Made by a program: the position numbers and the translations under genes. This document shows, piece after piece, positions 1 to 8,547 of a stretch of DNA of 32,372 bases (within the stretch, counting starts at the first letter, position 1; each line of letters begins with the position of its first letter). Origin of the DNA: an uncultured Duganella sp. (GTDB lineage: Bacteria; Pseudomonadota; Gammaproteobacteria; Burkholderiales; Burkholderiaceae); contig CAMLRG010000043.1 in assembly GCA_946482335.1 (NCBI GenBank), positions 1-32,372 on the forward strand. The letters run 5' to 3'. The notes under the pieces were generated by a model. The model was not told the DNA's origin, did not search any database, and saw only the letters and a program-made list of their open reading frames with translations.

Positions 1-53
1 ACATTCGCGCGCAGCGCGAATGTCCGGTTGCCAGAGCTGACCCCGACTTTCAT
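1..53 (-). repeat. Palindrome-ended dispersed repeat, copy A
   Basis: This stretch is the reverse complement of the last 52 bases of the window, apart from small differences in the palindrome. Its outer end (1-23) has 10-bp arms ACATTCGCGC/GCGCGAATGT around a 3-base centre, followed by a conserved 30-base flank. The other copy lies directly after the M28 peptidase stop codon; this one lies 50 bases before the CocE-type gene. It is a small REP-like or terminator-like intergenic element rather than an insertion sequence, since no open reading frame is attached. The repeat identity is seen directly; its genomic copy number is unknown. Confidence 0.8.
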
Positions 54-66
54 GTTAGTTTTCCAG

Positions 67-94
67 TAATATTGCCGCAATTTTGATTTTGCGG
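67..94 (+). promoter_or_regulatory. Candidate -10 box and leader hairpin before the CocE-type gene
   Basis: TAATAT at 67-72 is a fair -10 box 30 bases before the start codon, but I see no good -35 box. It is followed by an inverted repeat, CCGCAA (75-80) and TTGCGG (89-94), with an 8-base loop. The right arm overlaps the likely ribosome binding site GGAG (93-96), so the hairpin could partly mask it. The arms are short and the effect is inferred only. Confidence 0.3.
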
Positions 95-101
95 AGTTTT
101 C

Positions 102-1988
102 ATGCGCACCTGCTTTACCTTGATTTCCTTCCTGCTGGCGGCGCACGCCGGCGCGCAAACCTCGCCGATGGCGCCCGACCTGGTGCCGGGCTTTGAGGCG
201 CCGCTGGCGCAAGCGGACTACGTCAAGCGCGTGGTCATGGTCCCGATGCGGGATGGGGTAAGGCTGAATACAGTGATCGTGGTCCCAAAAGGCGTCAGCA
301 AGGCGCCCATCATCCTGACCCGTACGCCGTACAGCGCCGCCGGCCGTGCGCGCCGCCAAGTCAGTCCGCACATGCAGTCGTCCCTGCCGCAGGGGGATGA
401 AGTGTTCGGCCGAGATTTCATCCGCGTGTTCCAGGACGTGCGCGGCAAATACGGTTCGGAAGGCGATTACGTGATGACGCGGCCAGTGCGCGGCCCGTTG
501 AACACCTCCCAGACCGACCACGCCACCGATGCCTGGGATACCATCGACTGGCTGGTGAAGAACGTGCCTGAGGCGAACGGCAAGGTCGGCATGATCGGCT
601 CTTCCTACGAGGGCTTCACCGTGCTGATGGCGTTGACCGAGCCGCATCCGGCGCTGAAGGTGGCCGTGCCCATGAGTCCAATGGTCGATGGCTGGCGCGG
701 CGACGACTGGTTCCATAACGGCGCCTTCCGCGTCAATACGCTGGACTACATCGCCAGCCAGAACACGGTCAAGGGGCGCGGCGAGCCGCTGGCGACGGGC
801 GTCTACGATGATTACGATTCGGTGCTGCGCGCCGGTTCGGTGGCGGAGCTGGCCCGCAAGCACGGCCTGGACCAGTTGAACTTCACCAAAAAGCTGTTCG
901 AACACCCGGCTTACGACGGTTTCTGGCAGGGACAGGCGCTGGACCGCGTGCTGGCCGGGCGCAAGCTGTCGGTACCGACTTTGCACGTGGTGGGACAGTG
1001 GGACCAGGAAGACATCTACGGCGCCTACGCGACTTATGCCGCGCTGGAAAAGCAGGACAAGGACAACAAGCTGAATTATCTGGCCGTGGGGCCGTGGCGC
1101 CATAGCGGCGTCAATTACAATGGCGCGTCGCTCGGCGCGCTGCACTTTGACGGCGACACGGCCCTGCAGTTCCGCCGCGACGTGATGGTGCCGTTCCTGA
1201 AGCAGTACCTGGTCGACGGCGCGCCCGCGGCCGATACGCCGCCGGTGCTGTCCTACCAGACCGGCAGCAACAAGTGGCAGCGCCTGGCGCAGTGGCCGCT
1301 GTCGTGCGCGGCGGGCTGCGCCTCGGCGGCGCGGCCGGTGTACCTACAGGGTGGCTTCAAGCTGTCGTTCGCCAAAGCCGGCGGCGGTACGTCTTATGAC
1401 GAATACGTGGCCGACCCGGCCAAGCCGGTGCCCTTCGTGCCGCGTCCCGTGCGCATGGAGGATGAGAAGGTGTGGAAACCGTGGCTGGTGCATGACCAGC
1501 GTTTCGTCAGCGACCGCACCGATGTCCTGAGCTATGTGTCGGAGCCGCTGAAGGAGCCGCTGGTGCTGTCGGGCGCGCCGCAGGTGCATCTGCTGGCGTC
1601 GACGTCGGGCACCGATGCCGACTGGGTGGTCAAACTGATCGACGTCTACCCGGACGAAGTGCCGTCGCAGCCGAAACTGGGCGGCTACCAGCTGCCGCTG
1701 TCGATGGACATCCTGCGCGGGCGCTATCGCGACAGCTTCGAAAAGCCGACGGCCATCCCTTCCAACAAGCCGGTGAAGTACAGTTTTGCGCTGCCGCCGG
1801 TGAACCATGTGATCCTGCCGGGGCATCGCTTGATGATCCAGGTGCAGTCAAGCTGGTTCCCGCTGTACGACCGCAATCCGCAGACGTTCGTGCCAAATAT
1901 CTTCTTCGCCGCGCCGGGCGATTACAAGAAGGCGACGCAGCGCGTCTTCCACGGCAGCTCGGTCGAACTGCCGGTGGTGGCGCCATGA
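102..1988 (+). CDS. Secreted CocE/NonD family alpha/beta-hydrolase (X-Pro dipeptidyl-peptidase S15 type)
   Basis: 628 residues. A signal peptide covers about residues 1-19 (hydrophobic stretch ending AHAGA). The N-terminal half is an S15-type alpha/beta-hydrolase: nucleophile in the GxSYxG element GSSYEG (Ser168), acid in GQWDQED (Asp301) and His334 in GPWRHSG. The C-terminal third (from about residue 440) is the jelly-roll domain of CocE-like enzymes, including the LVLSGAPQVHL strand and the conserved HRLMIQVQSSWFP segment near the end. Length is normal for the family. Members hydrolyse acyl or amide bonds (cocaine esterase, glutaryl-7-ACA acylase, X-Pro peptidases); substrate cannot be read from sequence. 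Export points to a periplasmic or extracellular role in peptide or ester breakdown. It appears monocistronic. GCGGAG at 91-96 serves as ribosome binding site. Confidence 0.93.
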   Translation: MRTCFTLISFLLAAHAGAQTSPMAPDLVPGFEAPLAQADYVKRVVMVPMRDGVRLNTVIVVPKGVSKAPIILTRTPYSAAGRARRQVSPHMQSSLPQGDEVFGRDFIRVFQDVRGKYGSEGDYVMTRPVRGPLNTSQTDHATDAWDTIDWLVKNVPEANGKVGMIGSSYEGFTVLMALTEPHPALKVAVPMSPMVDGWRGDDWFHNGAFRVNTLDYIASQNTVKGRGEPLATGVYDDYDSVLRAGSVAELARKHGLDQLNFTKKLFEHPAYDGFWQGQALDRVLAGRKLSVPTLHVVGQWDQEDIYGAYATYAALEKQDKDNKLNYLAVGPWRHSGVNYNGASLGALHFDGDTALQFRRDVMVPFLKQYLVDGAPAADTPPVLSYQTGSNKWQRLAQWPLSCAAGCASAARPVYLQGGFKLSFAKAGGGTSYDEYVADPAKPVPFVPRPVRMEDEKVWKPWLVHDQRFVSDRTDVLSYVSEPLKEPLVLSGAPQVHLLASTSGTDADWVVKLIDVYPDEVPSQPKLGGYQLPLSMDILRGRYRDSFEKPTAIPSNKPVKYSFALPPVNHVILPGHRLMIQVQSSWFPLYDRNPQTFVPNIFFAAPGDYKKATQRVFHGSSVELPVVAP

Positions 1989-1990
1989 TC

Positions 1991-2028
1991 GACAGCGGAA
2001 AACAGCGGAGAACAGCGAAAAACAGCGG
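1991..2028. repeat. 10-bp direct tandem repeat (about 3.8 units)
   Basis: Immediately after the CocE-type stop codon the unit AACAGCGGAA recurs with an exact 10-base period at 1991, 2001, 2011 and 2021, with one or two changes per unit. It lies in the 127-base gap between two convergent genes and contains no hairpin. This is seen directly; a role (slippage site, binding array) is unknown. Confidence 0.75.
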
Positions 2029-2115
2029 CTCATTTCAGCGCAAACGACATATGCAGTTGGGCGGGCTCCCATTACCTCAATAGATGGTGGCGCGCTGCAG
2101 GTTGATGCGACTGTG

Positions 2116-3087
2116 TTATGCCAGCCGCATCAGGACTGCGCCGGCGGCGATCGCGGCGATCGCCATGGCGCGCCTGCCGCCGATGCGTTCGGACAGGAAG
2201 AATTTCGCGATCAGGGCGGCGAACAGGATCGACGTTTCGCGCAGTGCTGCGACGGCGGCGAGCGGGGCGACGGTCATGGCCCACAGGGCCAGGCCGTAGG
2301 CGCCGAGTGTGCCGGCGCCGCCCAGCACCGCCACCGGCCAATGGCGGATGGCGTAGCCTTGCAGTTCGCGCGGGCAGCGGAAGGCGCACCAGGCCAGCAG
2401 GCCGATGGCGCTCAGCACGTGCAGCCACATGACGTAGGCTGCCGGGGCGCCGGAGGCGCGGGCGCCGAGGCCGTCGAGCAGGGTATAGGCGGCGATCACA
2501 ACGGCGTTCATCAGGGCGTAGGCGGTCGCGCGGCGGCGGGAGGCGCCGGGGCTGGCGCCAGCTGCAGCGTCAAGGTCCGCGTCAAGGCCTGCGCCAGCCG
2601 CGGGGGGCTGCACCATGGCGGTGGTATCGGTACGGGCGGCCGAAGTACGCCGAGCGGCGGCGGACGGGGCGATGACGGCCGGGCGGGTGGCCAGCCACAG
2701 GCCGAAGATGCCACCACAGATGCAGGCGACGGCGGCGTATTGGCCCGGCGTGAGATGCTCGCCCAGCAGCGGCACGCTGGCCAGGGCCACGATGAGCGGG
2801 GCGCTGCCACGCATCAGGGGATAGGCGTGGCTCATGTCGCCGTGGCGGTAGGCGGCGGCCAGCAGGCCGTAATAGGCGTAATGGATGGCGGTCGACGCCA
2901 GGGCATAGGGCCAGCTGGCGGAGGCCGGCGGCGTGAGGAAGGGCAGGATGGGCAGCGACAGCAGGGCCGCGCCGCTGGCCACCAGCACGCTGCTTAGGAA
3001 TGGATCGCGCCCGCCCTTGACCAGCGCATTCCAGCCTGCGTGCAGCAGCGCGCCGCACAGCACGATGGCGACCACCGATGGCGCCAT
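2116..3087 (-). CDS. EamA/DMT-superfamily transporter
   Basis: 323 residues, last gene of the leftward operon 5807-2116. Two hydrophobic halves (about residues 1-135 and 185-323) each look like an EamA unit of about five membrane segments. Features of the family are the N-terminal HAGWNALVKG helix and the LRETSILFAALIAKFFLSE segment, which matches the EamA end motif (E for the helix-capping acid, GE/SE before the last helix). The halves are joined by an Ala/Asp/Thr-rich hydrophilic loop of about 45 residues (140-185), longer than usual. The start overlaps the stop of the upstream gene by one base (TGATG), indicating translational coupling. Members export metabolites or amino acids across the inner membrane; the substrate is unknown. 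Confidence 0.88.
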   Translation of the reverse strand: MAPSVVAIVLCGALLHAGWNALVKGGRDPFLSSVLVASGAALLSLPILPFLTPPASASWPYALASTAIHYAYYGLLAAAYRHGDMSHAYPLMRGSAPLIVALASVPLLGEHLTPGQYAAVACICGGIFGLWLATRPAVIAPSAAARRTSAARTDTTAMVQPPAAGAGLDADLDAAAGASPGASRRRATAYALMNAVVIAAYTLLDGLGARASGAPAAYVMWLHVLSAIGLLAWCAFRCPRELQGYAIRHWPVAVLGGAGTLGAYGLALWAMTVAPLAAVAALRETSILFAALIAKFFLSERIGGRRAMAIAAIAAGAVLMRLA

Positions 3088-3908
3088 CAGCGGGGCCGTA
3101 CGCTTTCTTCCAGGATTTCCGGCCGGTGGTAGCGCTGGAAACCCTCAATCACCGCATTCGATTTGGCGGCCCGCTCCAGCAGTTCGAGCAGGGCGGCGCG
3201 ATCATCCGGCGTCAGGGAATGGCGCGACACGTAGACGCCGGTCTGCTGCCACGGCAATTCCGGTATCGGCTCCAGCCGCAGCCGGTCCAGCATGCCGGTC
3301 ACGCGCGATTCGCGGTTGATGGCGCCGGCCAGAATGGTCGGCCCCATGATCGTCAAGTCCACAGCGCCGACGAACAACAAGCGCGAGACGGCATTTGCGT
3401 CGACTTCCGTGAACAGGCGGCCCTGGCGCGCCAGGTCGCGCACCAGGGCCTGGTAGGCCTCGCCATAGTCGAAGCCCCGCACCACGGCCACGCGCAGGTC
3501 GCGCCGGTCCAGCAGGTCCTGGGCATTGGCGATCGGGGGGCGCTGGCTTTTCAGGGAAATCAGCACGGCGCGGTGGCCGATCATCGGCACGAACACGCCG
3601 TGCTGGTCGCGCGCCGGCGTGCGCGTGGCGGGCAGCAGCAAATCGGCCTTGCCGGTTTCAAACATCATCTCCTGGCGCGCGCGCGGCGCGGCGGAAAAGA
3701 CGAAATGGCATCCTGCGCGCGGGCCGAGGCTGCGGAACAGTTCGGGATAGATCCCGCTGAAGGTGCCATTGCCGACGATGACGCTGACGCCGATGCTGGA
3801 GACGGGAACCAGGATGTCGCGCGAGCAGTCGGCATATGCCGGCAGCGCCGCCGCCCAGGGCAGGGCGGCCAGCAAATGCCGGAGGGTGCGGAGCAGGCGC
3901 GCAGTCAT
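3087..3908 (-). CDS. Periplasmic solute-binding-like protein (SBP_bac_3 type)
   Basis: 273 residues with a signal peptide (about 1-26, basic MTARLLRTLRH then a hydrophobic core ending PAYA). The rest resembles a type II periplasmic binding protein related to amino-acid binding proteins: YPELFRSLG after the first strand, a region around residues 85-100 with the LLLPATRTP element, and the hinge segment RVAVVRGFDYG. The protein has no ABC permease or ATPase next to it. Its neighbours are an MFS exporter (7-base gap upstream) and a DMT transporter (1-base overlap downstream), so it may act as a stand-alone sensor or scavenger rather than as part of an ABC system. Identification is by overall pattern, so the ligand is open. 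Confidence 0.75.
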   Translation of the reverse strand: MTARLLRTLRHLLAALPWAAALPAYADCSRDILVPVSSIGVSVIVGNGTFSGIYPELFRSLGPRAGCHFVFSAAPRARQEMMFETGKADLLLPATRTPARDQHGVFVPMIGHRAVLISLKSQRPPIANAQDLLDRRDLRVAVVRGFDYGEAYQALVRDLARQGRLFTEVDANAVSRLLFVGAVDLTIMGPTILAGAINRESRVTGMLDRLRLEPIPELPWQQTGVYVSRHSLTPDDRAALLELLERAAKSNAVIEGFQRYHRPEILEESVRPR

Positions 3909-3915
3909 GGTGGGA

Positions 3916-5160
3916 TTATGCCCCGCTTTCCGCCTTGGCGGCAGCCACCGCCTGGTGCTGGCGGAAGTAGCGCCGCGCCACGAAAATGCCGACCGCCTGC
4001 ATCGCCGCGCACACGAAGAAGGTGCTGCCGATGCGCCAGTCGCTGGGCGGCAGGTGGCCGACCGCGCTCAGGATGGTCCCGCCCAGCAGCGGCATGACGA
4101 CCGTCCCCAGGCTGCTGATCGATTGCAGGGAGCCCATCAGCTCGCCCTGTTCGTTGGCCGGCGTGGCCTTCGACACGATGCCCTGCAGCGCCGGGCCGGC
4201 GGCGAACGACAGCAGGTTGCACAGGATGAAGACGTACATCATCCAGCCTTGCGTGGCCAGGCCGTACAGCATGTAGGTGATGGCGCCCGAAGTCAGGCCA
4301 AGCAGGGACAGGCGCACTTCGCCGAACTTGCGGATGAAGACCCCCAGCAGGCCGGCCTGCACCACGGCGGCGGCCAGCCCGACGCAGAACAGGGCCGCGC
4401 CGTTTTCGGCCGGGCTCCAGCCGAAGCGGAAGTGGGTGTACAGCACCCAGGTCGATTGCAGCATCATCTGTGCGCCGGTCACCAGGGTGAAGGTGACCAG
4501 CAAGCCGCGGATATCCTTGCGCCGGGCCAGCTTGGCCAGCCCATTCAGCGGGTTGACCGACACCAGTTTGAAGCTGCCGCGCTGCGCCGGCGGCAGAGAT
4601 TCGGGCACGAAGAAATAGCCGTAGATGAAGTTGGCGAAGGACAGCGCGGCGGCCACGTAGAACGGCAGCTGCAGGTCGACGTCGCCCAGCAGGCCGCCCA
4701 GCATCGGGCCGCAAATGAAACCGAGGCCGAAGGCCGCGCCAATCTTGCCGAAACTCTTGGAGCGGTCCTCATGGCTGGAAATATCGGACGCATAGGCCGA
4801 TGCCACCGACATGCTGGCCGAGGACATGCCCCCGATCACGCGGCCGATGAACAGGCAGGCCAGGTTGGGCGCCCAGGCCGTGGTGAGGAAGTTGATGCCC
4901 ATGCCGGCCATCGAATACAGCAGGACGGGACGGCGCCCGACGCGGTCGCTGATCGCGCCCAGCATCGGCATGAAGATGAATTGCAGCAGGCCGAAGGTGG
5001 CGCCGAGGATGCCGTACCACAGCGCATGCAGTTCGCGGTCCTGCACGAACTGGCCGACCAGGATCGGCAGCACCGGCACGATGATGCCGATGCCGAGCAT
5101 GTCGATGAAAATGCTGACCAGGACGAAATTCAGGTTGCCTTTCGAGGCGGTTGCACTCAT
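3916..5160 (-). CDS. MFS transporter, TCR/Tet-like drug exporter family
   Basis: 414 residues from the ATG at 5160; an in-frame extension further upstream reads through the HD gene in another frame and is rejected. The start overlaps the HD gene stop by four bases (ATGA). About 12 membrane segments are visible. The first helix reads FIDMLGIGIIVPVLP, typical of TetA-like exporters, and the loop 2-3 motif A is present as GAISDRVGRRPVLL. A motif C-like glycine-rich fifth helix (GLGFICGPMLGGLLGD) indicates an antiporter of the drug:proton type. It sits in the inner membrane and exports an unknown small molecule. The operon context, with a DMT exporter and a binding protein, suggests small-molecule efflux. 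Confidence 0.92.
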   Translation of the reverse strand: MSATASKGNLNFVLVSIFIDMLGIGIIVPVLPILVGQFVQDRELHALWYGILGATFGLLQFIFMPMLGAISDRVGRRPVLLYSMAGMGINFLTTAWAPNLACLFIGRVIGGMSSASMSVASAYASDISSHEDRSKSFGKIGAAFGLGFICGPMLGGLLGDVDLQLPFYVAAALSFANFIYGYFFVPESLPPAQRGSFKLVSVNPLNGLAKLARRKDIRGLLVTFTLVTGAQMMLQSTWVLYTHFRFGWSPAENGAALFCVGLAAAVVQAGLLGVFIRKFGEVRLSLLGLTSGAITYMLYGLATQGWMMYVFILCNLLSFAAGPALQGIVSKATPANEQGELMGSLQSISSLGTVVMPLLGGTILSAVGHLPPSDWRIGSTFFVCAAMQAVGIFVARRYFRQHQAVAAAKAESGA

Positions 5161-5807
5161 GCCGCCACCGCCCATTCTGCGACGAAGCTGTCGCGGAAGG
5201 CCAGCAGCTCGCGCAGGCGCTGTTCCCCCAGCGCGCGGCCGGCGGCCGTCTGCATGGTGCCGGGCAGGGTGGCGAGTTTGGTCTCGATATGGTCGAGCGA
5301 ATAGGCCTTGTCGTCGCGTGCGCGGCGGGTGGCCAGCGGATCGTCCGGGTGGGCCAGGGCGCTGCCCATGCGTCCGGCAATATAGAACATGCGCGCCAGG
5401 CCGACGGCGCCCAGGGCGTCCAGGCGGTCGGCATCCTGCACGATGCGCGCTTCCAGGGTGGCCGGCGTAAGGGCGGCCGAGAAGCTGTGGCATTCGATCG
5501 CGTGCGCCACGGCATCCAGCCGCTCCGGCGGGAAGCCGGCGTCGGCCAGTTGCGCGCGCGCCAGCACGGCGGCCTGGCGCGAGGCCAGGTGGCGCTGCGG
5601 ATGGTTCTTCGGCAGGTTGACCAGGTCGTGCAGGTAGCAGGCGGCCATCACGACCAGGCGGTCGGCGTCCGGGTGCTGCTCCAGCAAGAGGGTGGCATTA
5701 CGCCACACGCGGTGCAGGTGGTTGGTGTCGTGGGCGCCATCGTCGCCCGCTGCGGCGCTGGCCAGCGCCACCAGGCGCGGCTGCCAACTGCTCAGCGAAA
5801 GTTCCAT
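5157..5807 (-). CDS. HD-domain phosphohydrolase (YedJ-like)
   Basis: 216 residues from the ATG at 5807. In-frame starts upstream (5849, 5933) would add 14-42 residues lacking similarity to the family, and no start has a convincing ribosome binding site, so the N-terminus is uncertain. The metal-binding HD signature is complete: HDxxHxxRV (His30), the LHD pair (His60-Asp61), and a later Asp in QDADRLDA (Asp125). The DADRLDALGAVGLARMF stretch is characteristic of the YedJ/YpgQ group of soluble nucleotide or phosphate-ester hydrolases. It is the first gene of a four-gene leftward operon and overlaps the MFS gene by four bases. The upstream gap is shared with cheW and carries two palindromes that may control it. 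Confidence 0.88.
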   Translation of the reverse strand: MELSLSSWQPRLVALASAAAGDDGAHDTNHLHRVWRNATLLLEQHPDADRLVVMAACYLHDLVNLPKNHPQRHLASRQAAVLARAQLADAGFPPERLDAVAHAIECHSFSAALTPATLEARIVQDADRLDALGAVGLARMFYIAGRMGSALAHPDDPLATRRARDDKAYSLDHIETKLATLPGTMQTAAGRALGEQRLRELLAFRDSFVAEWAVAA

Positions 5808-5856
5808 AAAAAAGCCGTGTTCCCGTGAATAGCTGCGCAATTGTGCCATGTATTGG

Positions 5857-5948
5857 ATGCAAACTTGCATGTTTCTCCACAGCAAAATTCTTGGTGATAA
5901 ATTTATTGGCCTGCGGTAACATATCAGGGTCATCTTTCATAAATGAAA
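5857..5948. promoter_or_regulatory. Two 6-2-6 palindromes in the HD/cheW divergent region
   Basis: Two perfect inverted repeats lie in the 148-base gap between divergent genes: ATGCAAACTTGCAT at 5857-5870 and TTTCATAAATGAAA at 5935-5948. Both have 6-base arms separated by 2 bases. The second ends seven bases before the cheW start codon, where a ribosome binding site would normally lie. The region is AT-rich compared with everything around it. I infer operators or a translational control element; no consensus promoter stood out on either strand. Confidence 0.45.
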
Positions 5949-5955
5949 AATTATC

Positions 5956-6426
5956 ATGACTACCACAACCAGCCAAGCCGCCGAGTACCTGGCATTCACC
6001 CTGGGCCAGGAAGAATACGGCATCGACATCCAGAAAGTCAGTGAAATCCGCAGCTACGAACACCCGACCCGCATCGCCAGCGCGCCGGACTATGTCAAGG
6101 GCGTGATCAACCTGCGCGGCCTGATCGTGCCGATCATCGACATGCGCGTGCGTTTCCAGCTGGGTGAACCGAGCTACGGCCCGTTCACGGTGGTCATCAT
6201 CCTGCACATCGGCAGCCGCACCGTGGGCATTGTGGTCGATGCCGTGTCGGACGTGACGATGCTGGAACCGGAGCAGATCAAGCCGGCGCCGGACATCAGC
6301 GGTTCGATGGATACCGAATACATCACCGGCCTCGGCACCATCGATGACCGCATGCTGATCCTGGTCGATATCGAACGCTTGATGTCGTCGGCCGACATGG
6401 GCCTGGTGGAGAAGCTGGCGGCATGA
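5956..6426 (+). CDS. cheW: Chemotaxis coupling protein CheW
   Basis: 156 residues, a single CheW domain of normal length. Diagnostic segments are [15 protein letters not shown] at residues 10-24, the [17 protein letters not shown] core around 55-71, and [11 protein letters not shown] near residue 95. CheW bridges chemoreceptors to the CheA kinase in the cytoplasmic array. It overlaps the receptor gene downstream by four bases (ATGA), so the two are made together. No CheA, CheR, CheB or CheY is visible here, so this is an accessory receptor-coupler pair that must use a signalling core encoded elsewhere. The start codon is preceded by an AT-rich palindrome rather than a purine-rich ribosome binding site. 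Confidence 0.95.
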   Translation: MTTTTSQAAEYLAFTLGQEEYGIDIQKVSEIRSYEHPTRIASAPDYVKGVINLRGLIVPIIDMRVRFQLGEPSYGPFTVVIILHIGSRTVGIVVDAVSDVTMLEPEQIKPAPDISGSMDTEYITGLGTIDDRMLILVDIERLMSSADMGLVEKLAA

Positions 6427-7970
6427 AATTGTTGAGTAACCTGAGCATCGGCAAGCGCCTGGCCTTCGGTTTCGCCGTCACGCTGGCCTTGTCGATCGTG
6501 ATTGCCGCCATCGGCGTGTGGCGCCTGCAGCAGGTGGCCGGCGCCACGCGTCATATGATGGAAACGCCGCTGGCGAAGGAACGCATGATCTCCGACTGGA
6601 ATGCGAAGATCGACAGTGCGATCCGGCGCACCACGGCCATTGCCCGCAGCAGCGACGCCTCGCTGGGCGCGTTCTTCGCCGAGGAATCCAAGGTGTCGAG
6701 CGCGGTATCGGCCGACCTGCAAAAGCGCATCGAACCGCTGATCAGCGACGCCGACGAACAGGCCCTGTGGCAGCGCGTGATGGAGCAGCGCAAGCTGTAC
6801 CTGGCCTCGCGCGACCAGGTCGCCAAGCTGAAGACCGACGGCGAGCTGGAACAGGCGAACGAAGTCTTCGACAAGACATACCGTCCGGCCGCCGCGCAGT
6901 ACCAGGCCCTGGTGATGGACTTGCTGACCATGCAGCGCGGGAAAATCGACGCGATCGGCAAGGAAATCGACCGCGTGTCGGCGCACAGCCGCACCTTGCT
7001 GGCGGTGCTGGGCGGCCTGGCGGTGGCATTCGGCGCGGTATGCGCCTTCATGCTCACCAAGGGCATCACCACGCCGCTGGCGCGTGCCGTCGAGGCGGCG
7101 CGCCGGGTCGCCACGGGCGACCTGACCGGCGACATTCGCGTGCATGGCAGCGACGAAACCGGCCAGCTGCTGGGCGCCTTGAAGGAGATGAACCAGGCTT
7201 TGCTGAACGTGGTGCACGAAGTGCGCAGCGGCACCGATGCGATCAATATCGCGTCCACCGAAATCGCAGCCGGCAACCAGGATTTGTCGGCGCGCACCGA
7301 ACAGCAAGCCGCCTCGCTGGAGGAAACCGCCTCCTCGATGGAAGAATTGACGTCGACCGTCAAGCAGAACGCCGACAATGCGCGCCAGGCCAACCAGCTG
7401 GCCGGCGCGGCGGCAGCGGTGGCGCGCAAGGGTGGCTCGGTGGTGGCCGAAGTGGTGGGCACCATGGAGTCGATCGATGCCTCCTCGCGCAAGATCGTGG
7501 ACATCATCACGGTGATCGACGGCATCGCCTTCCAGACCAATATCCTGGCGCTGAATGCGGCGGTGGAAGCGGCGCGCGCCGGCGAACAGGGGCGCGGTTT
7601 CGCGGTCGTGGCGTCGGAGGTGCGCAACCTGGCGCAGCGTTCGGCGGCGGCGGCAAAGGAGATCAAGGAACTGATCGGCGATTCGGTGGAGAAGGTCAGC
7701 GCCGGCTCGCGCCTGGTGTCCGATGCCGGCCAGACGATGGAGGAAATCGTCGCCAGCGTGCAGCGCGTGTCGGACATCATCGGCGAAATCACCGCCGCCA
7801 GTGCCGAACAGAGTGTCGGCATCGATGAAGTCTACAAGGCCATCGGCCAGATGGACCAGGTCACGCAGCAGAATGCCGCGCTGGTGGAAGAAGCGGCGGC
7901 CGCTGCCGAATCCATGCAGAACCAGGCCGGCAGCCTGGCCGACGTGGTCAGCGTGTTCAAGGTGCGCTAA
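6423..7970 (+). CDS. Methyl-accepting chemotaxis protein with 4HB sensor domain
   Basis: 515 residues. Membrane helix 1 lies at about residues 13-33 and helix 2 at about 190-212. They flank a roughly 155-residue helical periplasmic domain typical of Tar-like four-helix-bundle sensors. A HAMP domain follows (about 213-266, with [18 protein letters not shown]). The long cytoplasmic coiled coil contains the invariant hairpin tip around residues 365-395 ([20 protein letters not shown], then [11 protein letters not shown]). The protein ends VFKVR and lacks a C-terminal NWETF-type pentapeptide tether for CheR/CheB. The ligand is unknown. Coupled with cheW by a four-base overlap. Six bases separate its stop from the convergent RNase H-like gene, and I see no terminator there. 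Confidence 0.96.
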   Translation: MKLLSNLSIGKRLAFGFAVTLALSIVIAAIGVWRLQQVAGATRHMMETPLAKERMISDWNAKIDSAIRRTTAIARSSDASLGAFFAEESKVSSAVSADLQKRIEPLISDADEQALWQRVMEQRKLYLASRDQVAKLKTDGELEQANEVFDKTYRPAAAQYQALVMDLLTMQRGKIDAIGKEIDRVSAHSRTLLAVLGGLAVAFGAVCAFMLTKGITTPLARAVEAARRVATGDLTGDIRVHGSDETGQLLGALKEMNQALLNVVHEVRSGTDAINIASTEIAAGNQDLSARTEQQAASLEETASSMEELTSTVKQNADNARQANQLAGAAAAVARKGGSVVAEVVGTMESIDASSRKIVDIITVIDGIAFQTNILALNAAVEAARAGEQGRGFAVVASEVRNLAQRSAAAAKEIKELIGDSVEKVSAGSRLVSDAGQTMEEIVASVQRVSDIIGEITAASAEQSVGIDEVYKAIGQMDQVTQQNAALVEEAAAAAESMQNQAGSLADVVSVFKVR

Positions 7971-7976
7971 GCGCCG

Positions 7977-8444
7977 TCAAGCGGTTGCGAGGCCGAGCGC
8001 CTGCTGCGACAGGCGGTCGGCCTCGCCGTTGCGGTGGCGCGGCACCCAGCGCACGTGCACCAGTGCCAGCGCGGCCATCAGCTGCGCGGCGCGTGCGCGG
8101 TGCGCTTCCAGTCCTTTGGCGCCAGCATGCGGCGCCAGCAGCACGTCCTGCACCACCACCTGGCTGTCGCCATACACCAGCAATTCGGGCACGCCCAGCT
8201 CCACCGCCTTTTCCAATGCCGCAATCAGCGCCAGGTATTCGGCGTCGCCGCTGCTGCCGTGCCCTGCGCGCCGGCTGATCTCCACGCGCTCGCCGCCCGG
8301 GCCGGCCAGCAGCACGCCGATGCCGATGCGGCCGGGATTGGGATGGGCGGACCCGTCGAACCAGGCGCGCCATGCGGCGCTGGTGGCGGGGGCGGCCTGT
8401 CGGGCCAGTTTTTCGGCGCGGGCGCGCGCTTGTTTGATCGACAT
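7977..8444 (-). CDS. RNase HI-like protein (reverse-transcriptase-like RNase H fold)
   Basis: 155 residues from the ATG at 8444; a much longer in-frame reading upstream is Thr/Ala-only sequence overlapping the YXWGXW gene and is rejected. The four acidic residues of the RNase H active site are present: Asp30 in WFDGSAHPNPG, Glu69 in GDAEYLALIAAL, Asp93 in VYGDSQVVV and Asp143 in HRNGEADRLSQQAL. This is the RVT_3-type branch, separate from housekeeping rnhA, usually annotated as RNase HI family or reverse-transcriptase-like protein. It would cut RNA in RNA-DNA hybrids, but substrate use by this branch is not well established. A short basic helical N-terminal extension (residues 1-22) precedes the fold. 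Confidence 0.88.
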   Translation of the reverse strand: MSIKQARARAEKLARQAAPATSAAWRAWFDGSAHPNPGRIGIGVLLAGPGGERVEISRRAGHGSSGDAEYLALIAALEKAVELGVPELLVYGDSQVVVQDVLLAPHAGAKGLEAHRARAAQLMAALALVHVRWVPRHRNGEADRLSQQALGLATA

Positions 8445-8474
8445 GTGCAGGGTGGCGTCGGGACGGATCCCCGC

Positions 8475-8483
8475 ACTGTAACA
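8475..8483 (-). promoter_or_regulatory. Candidate extended -10 promoter for the RNase H-like gene
   Basis: On the minus strand the sequence reads TGTTACAGT, an extended -10 element (TGn followed by TACAGT), about 31 bases before the ATG at 8444. The -35 region is poor, which is tolerated in extended -10 promoters. The gap 8445-8547 also holds a very GC-rich, hairpin-prone segment after the stop of the YXWGXW gene. Confidence 0.35.
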
Positions 8484-8547
8484 GGTGGGCGCCAGCCGGT
8501 CGATATGCCGGCGGCGCCCGGCCGCCCCGGCGCGGGCGGCAAGGCCG

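Noticed and set aside
5161..5493. N-terminal extension of the MFS protein
   Set aside because: It reads through the HD gene out of frame; the ATG at 5160 has the coupled ATGA overlap and begins right before the first membrane helix.
5899..5922. Flagellar sigma-28 promoter before cheW (TAAA then GCGGTAAC)
   Set aside because: The spacing between the boxes is 11 instead of about 15 and the -10 box matches poorly.
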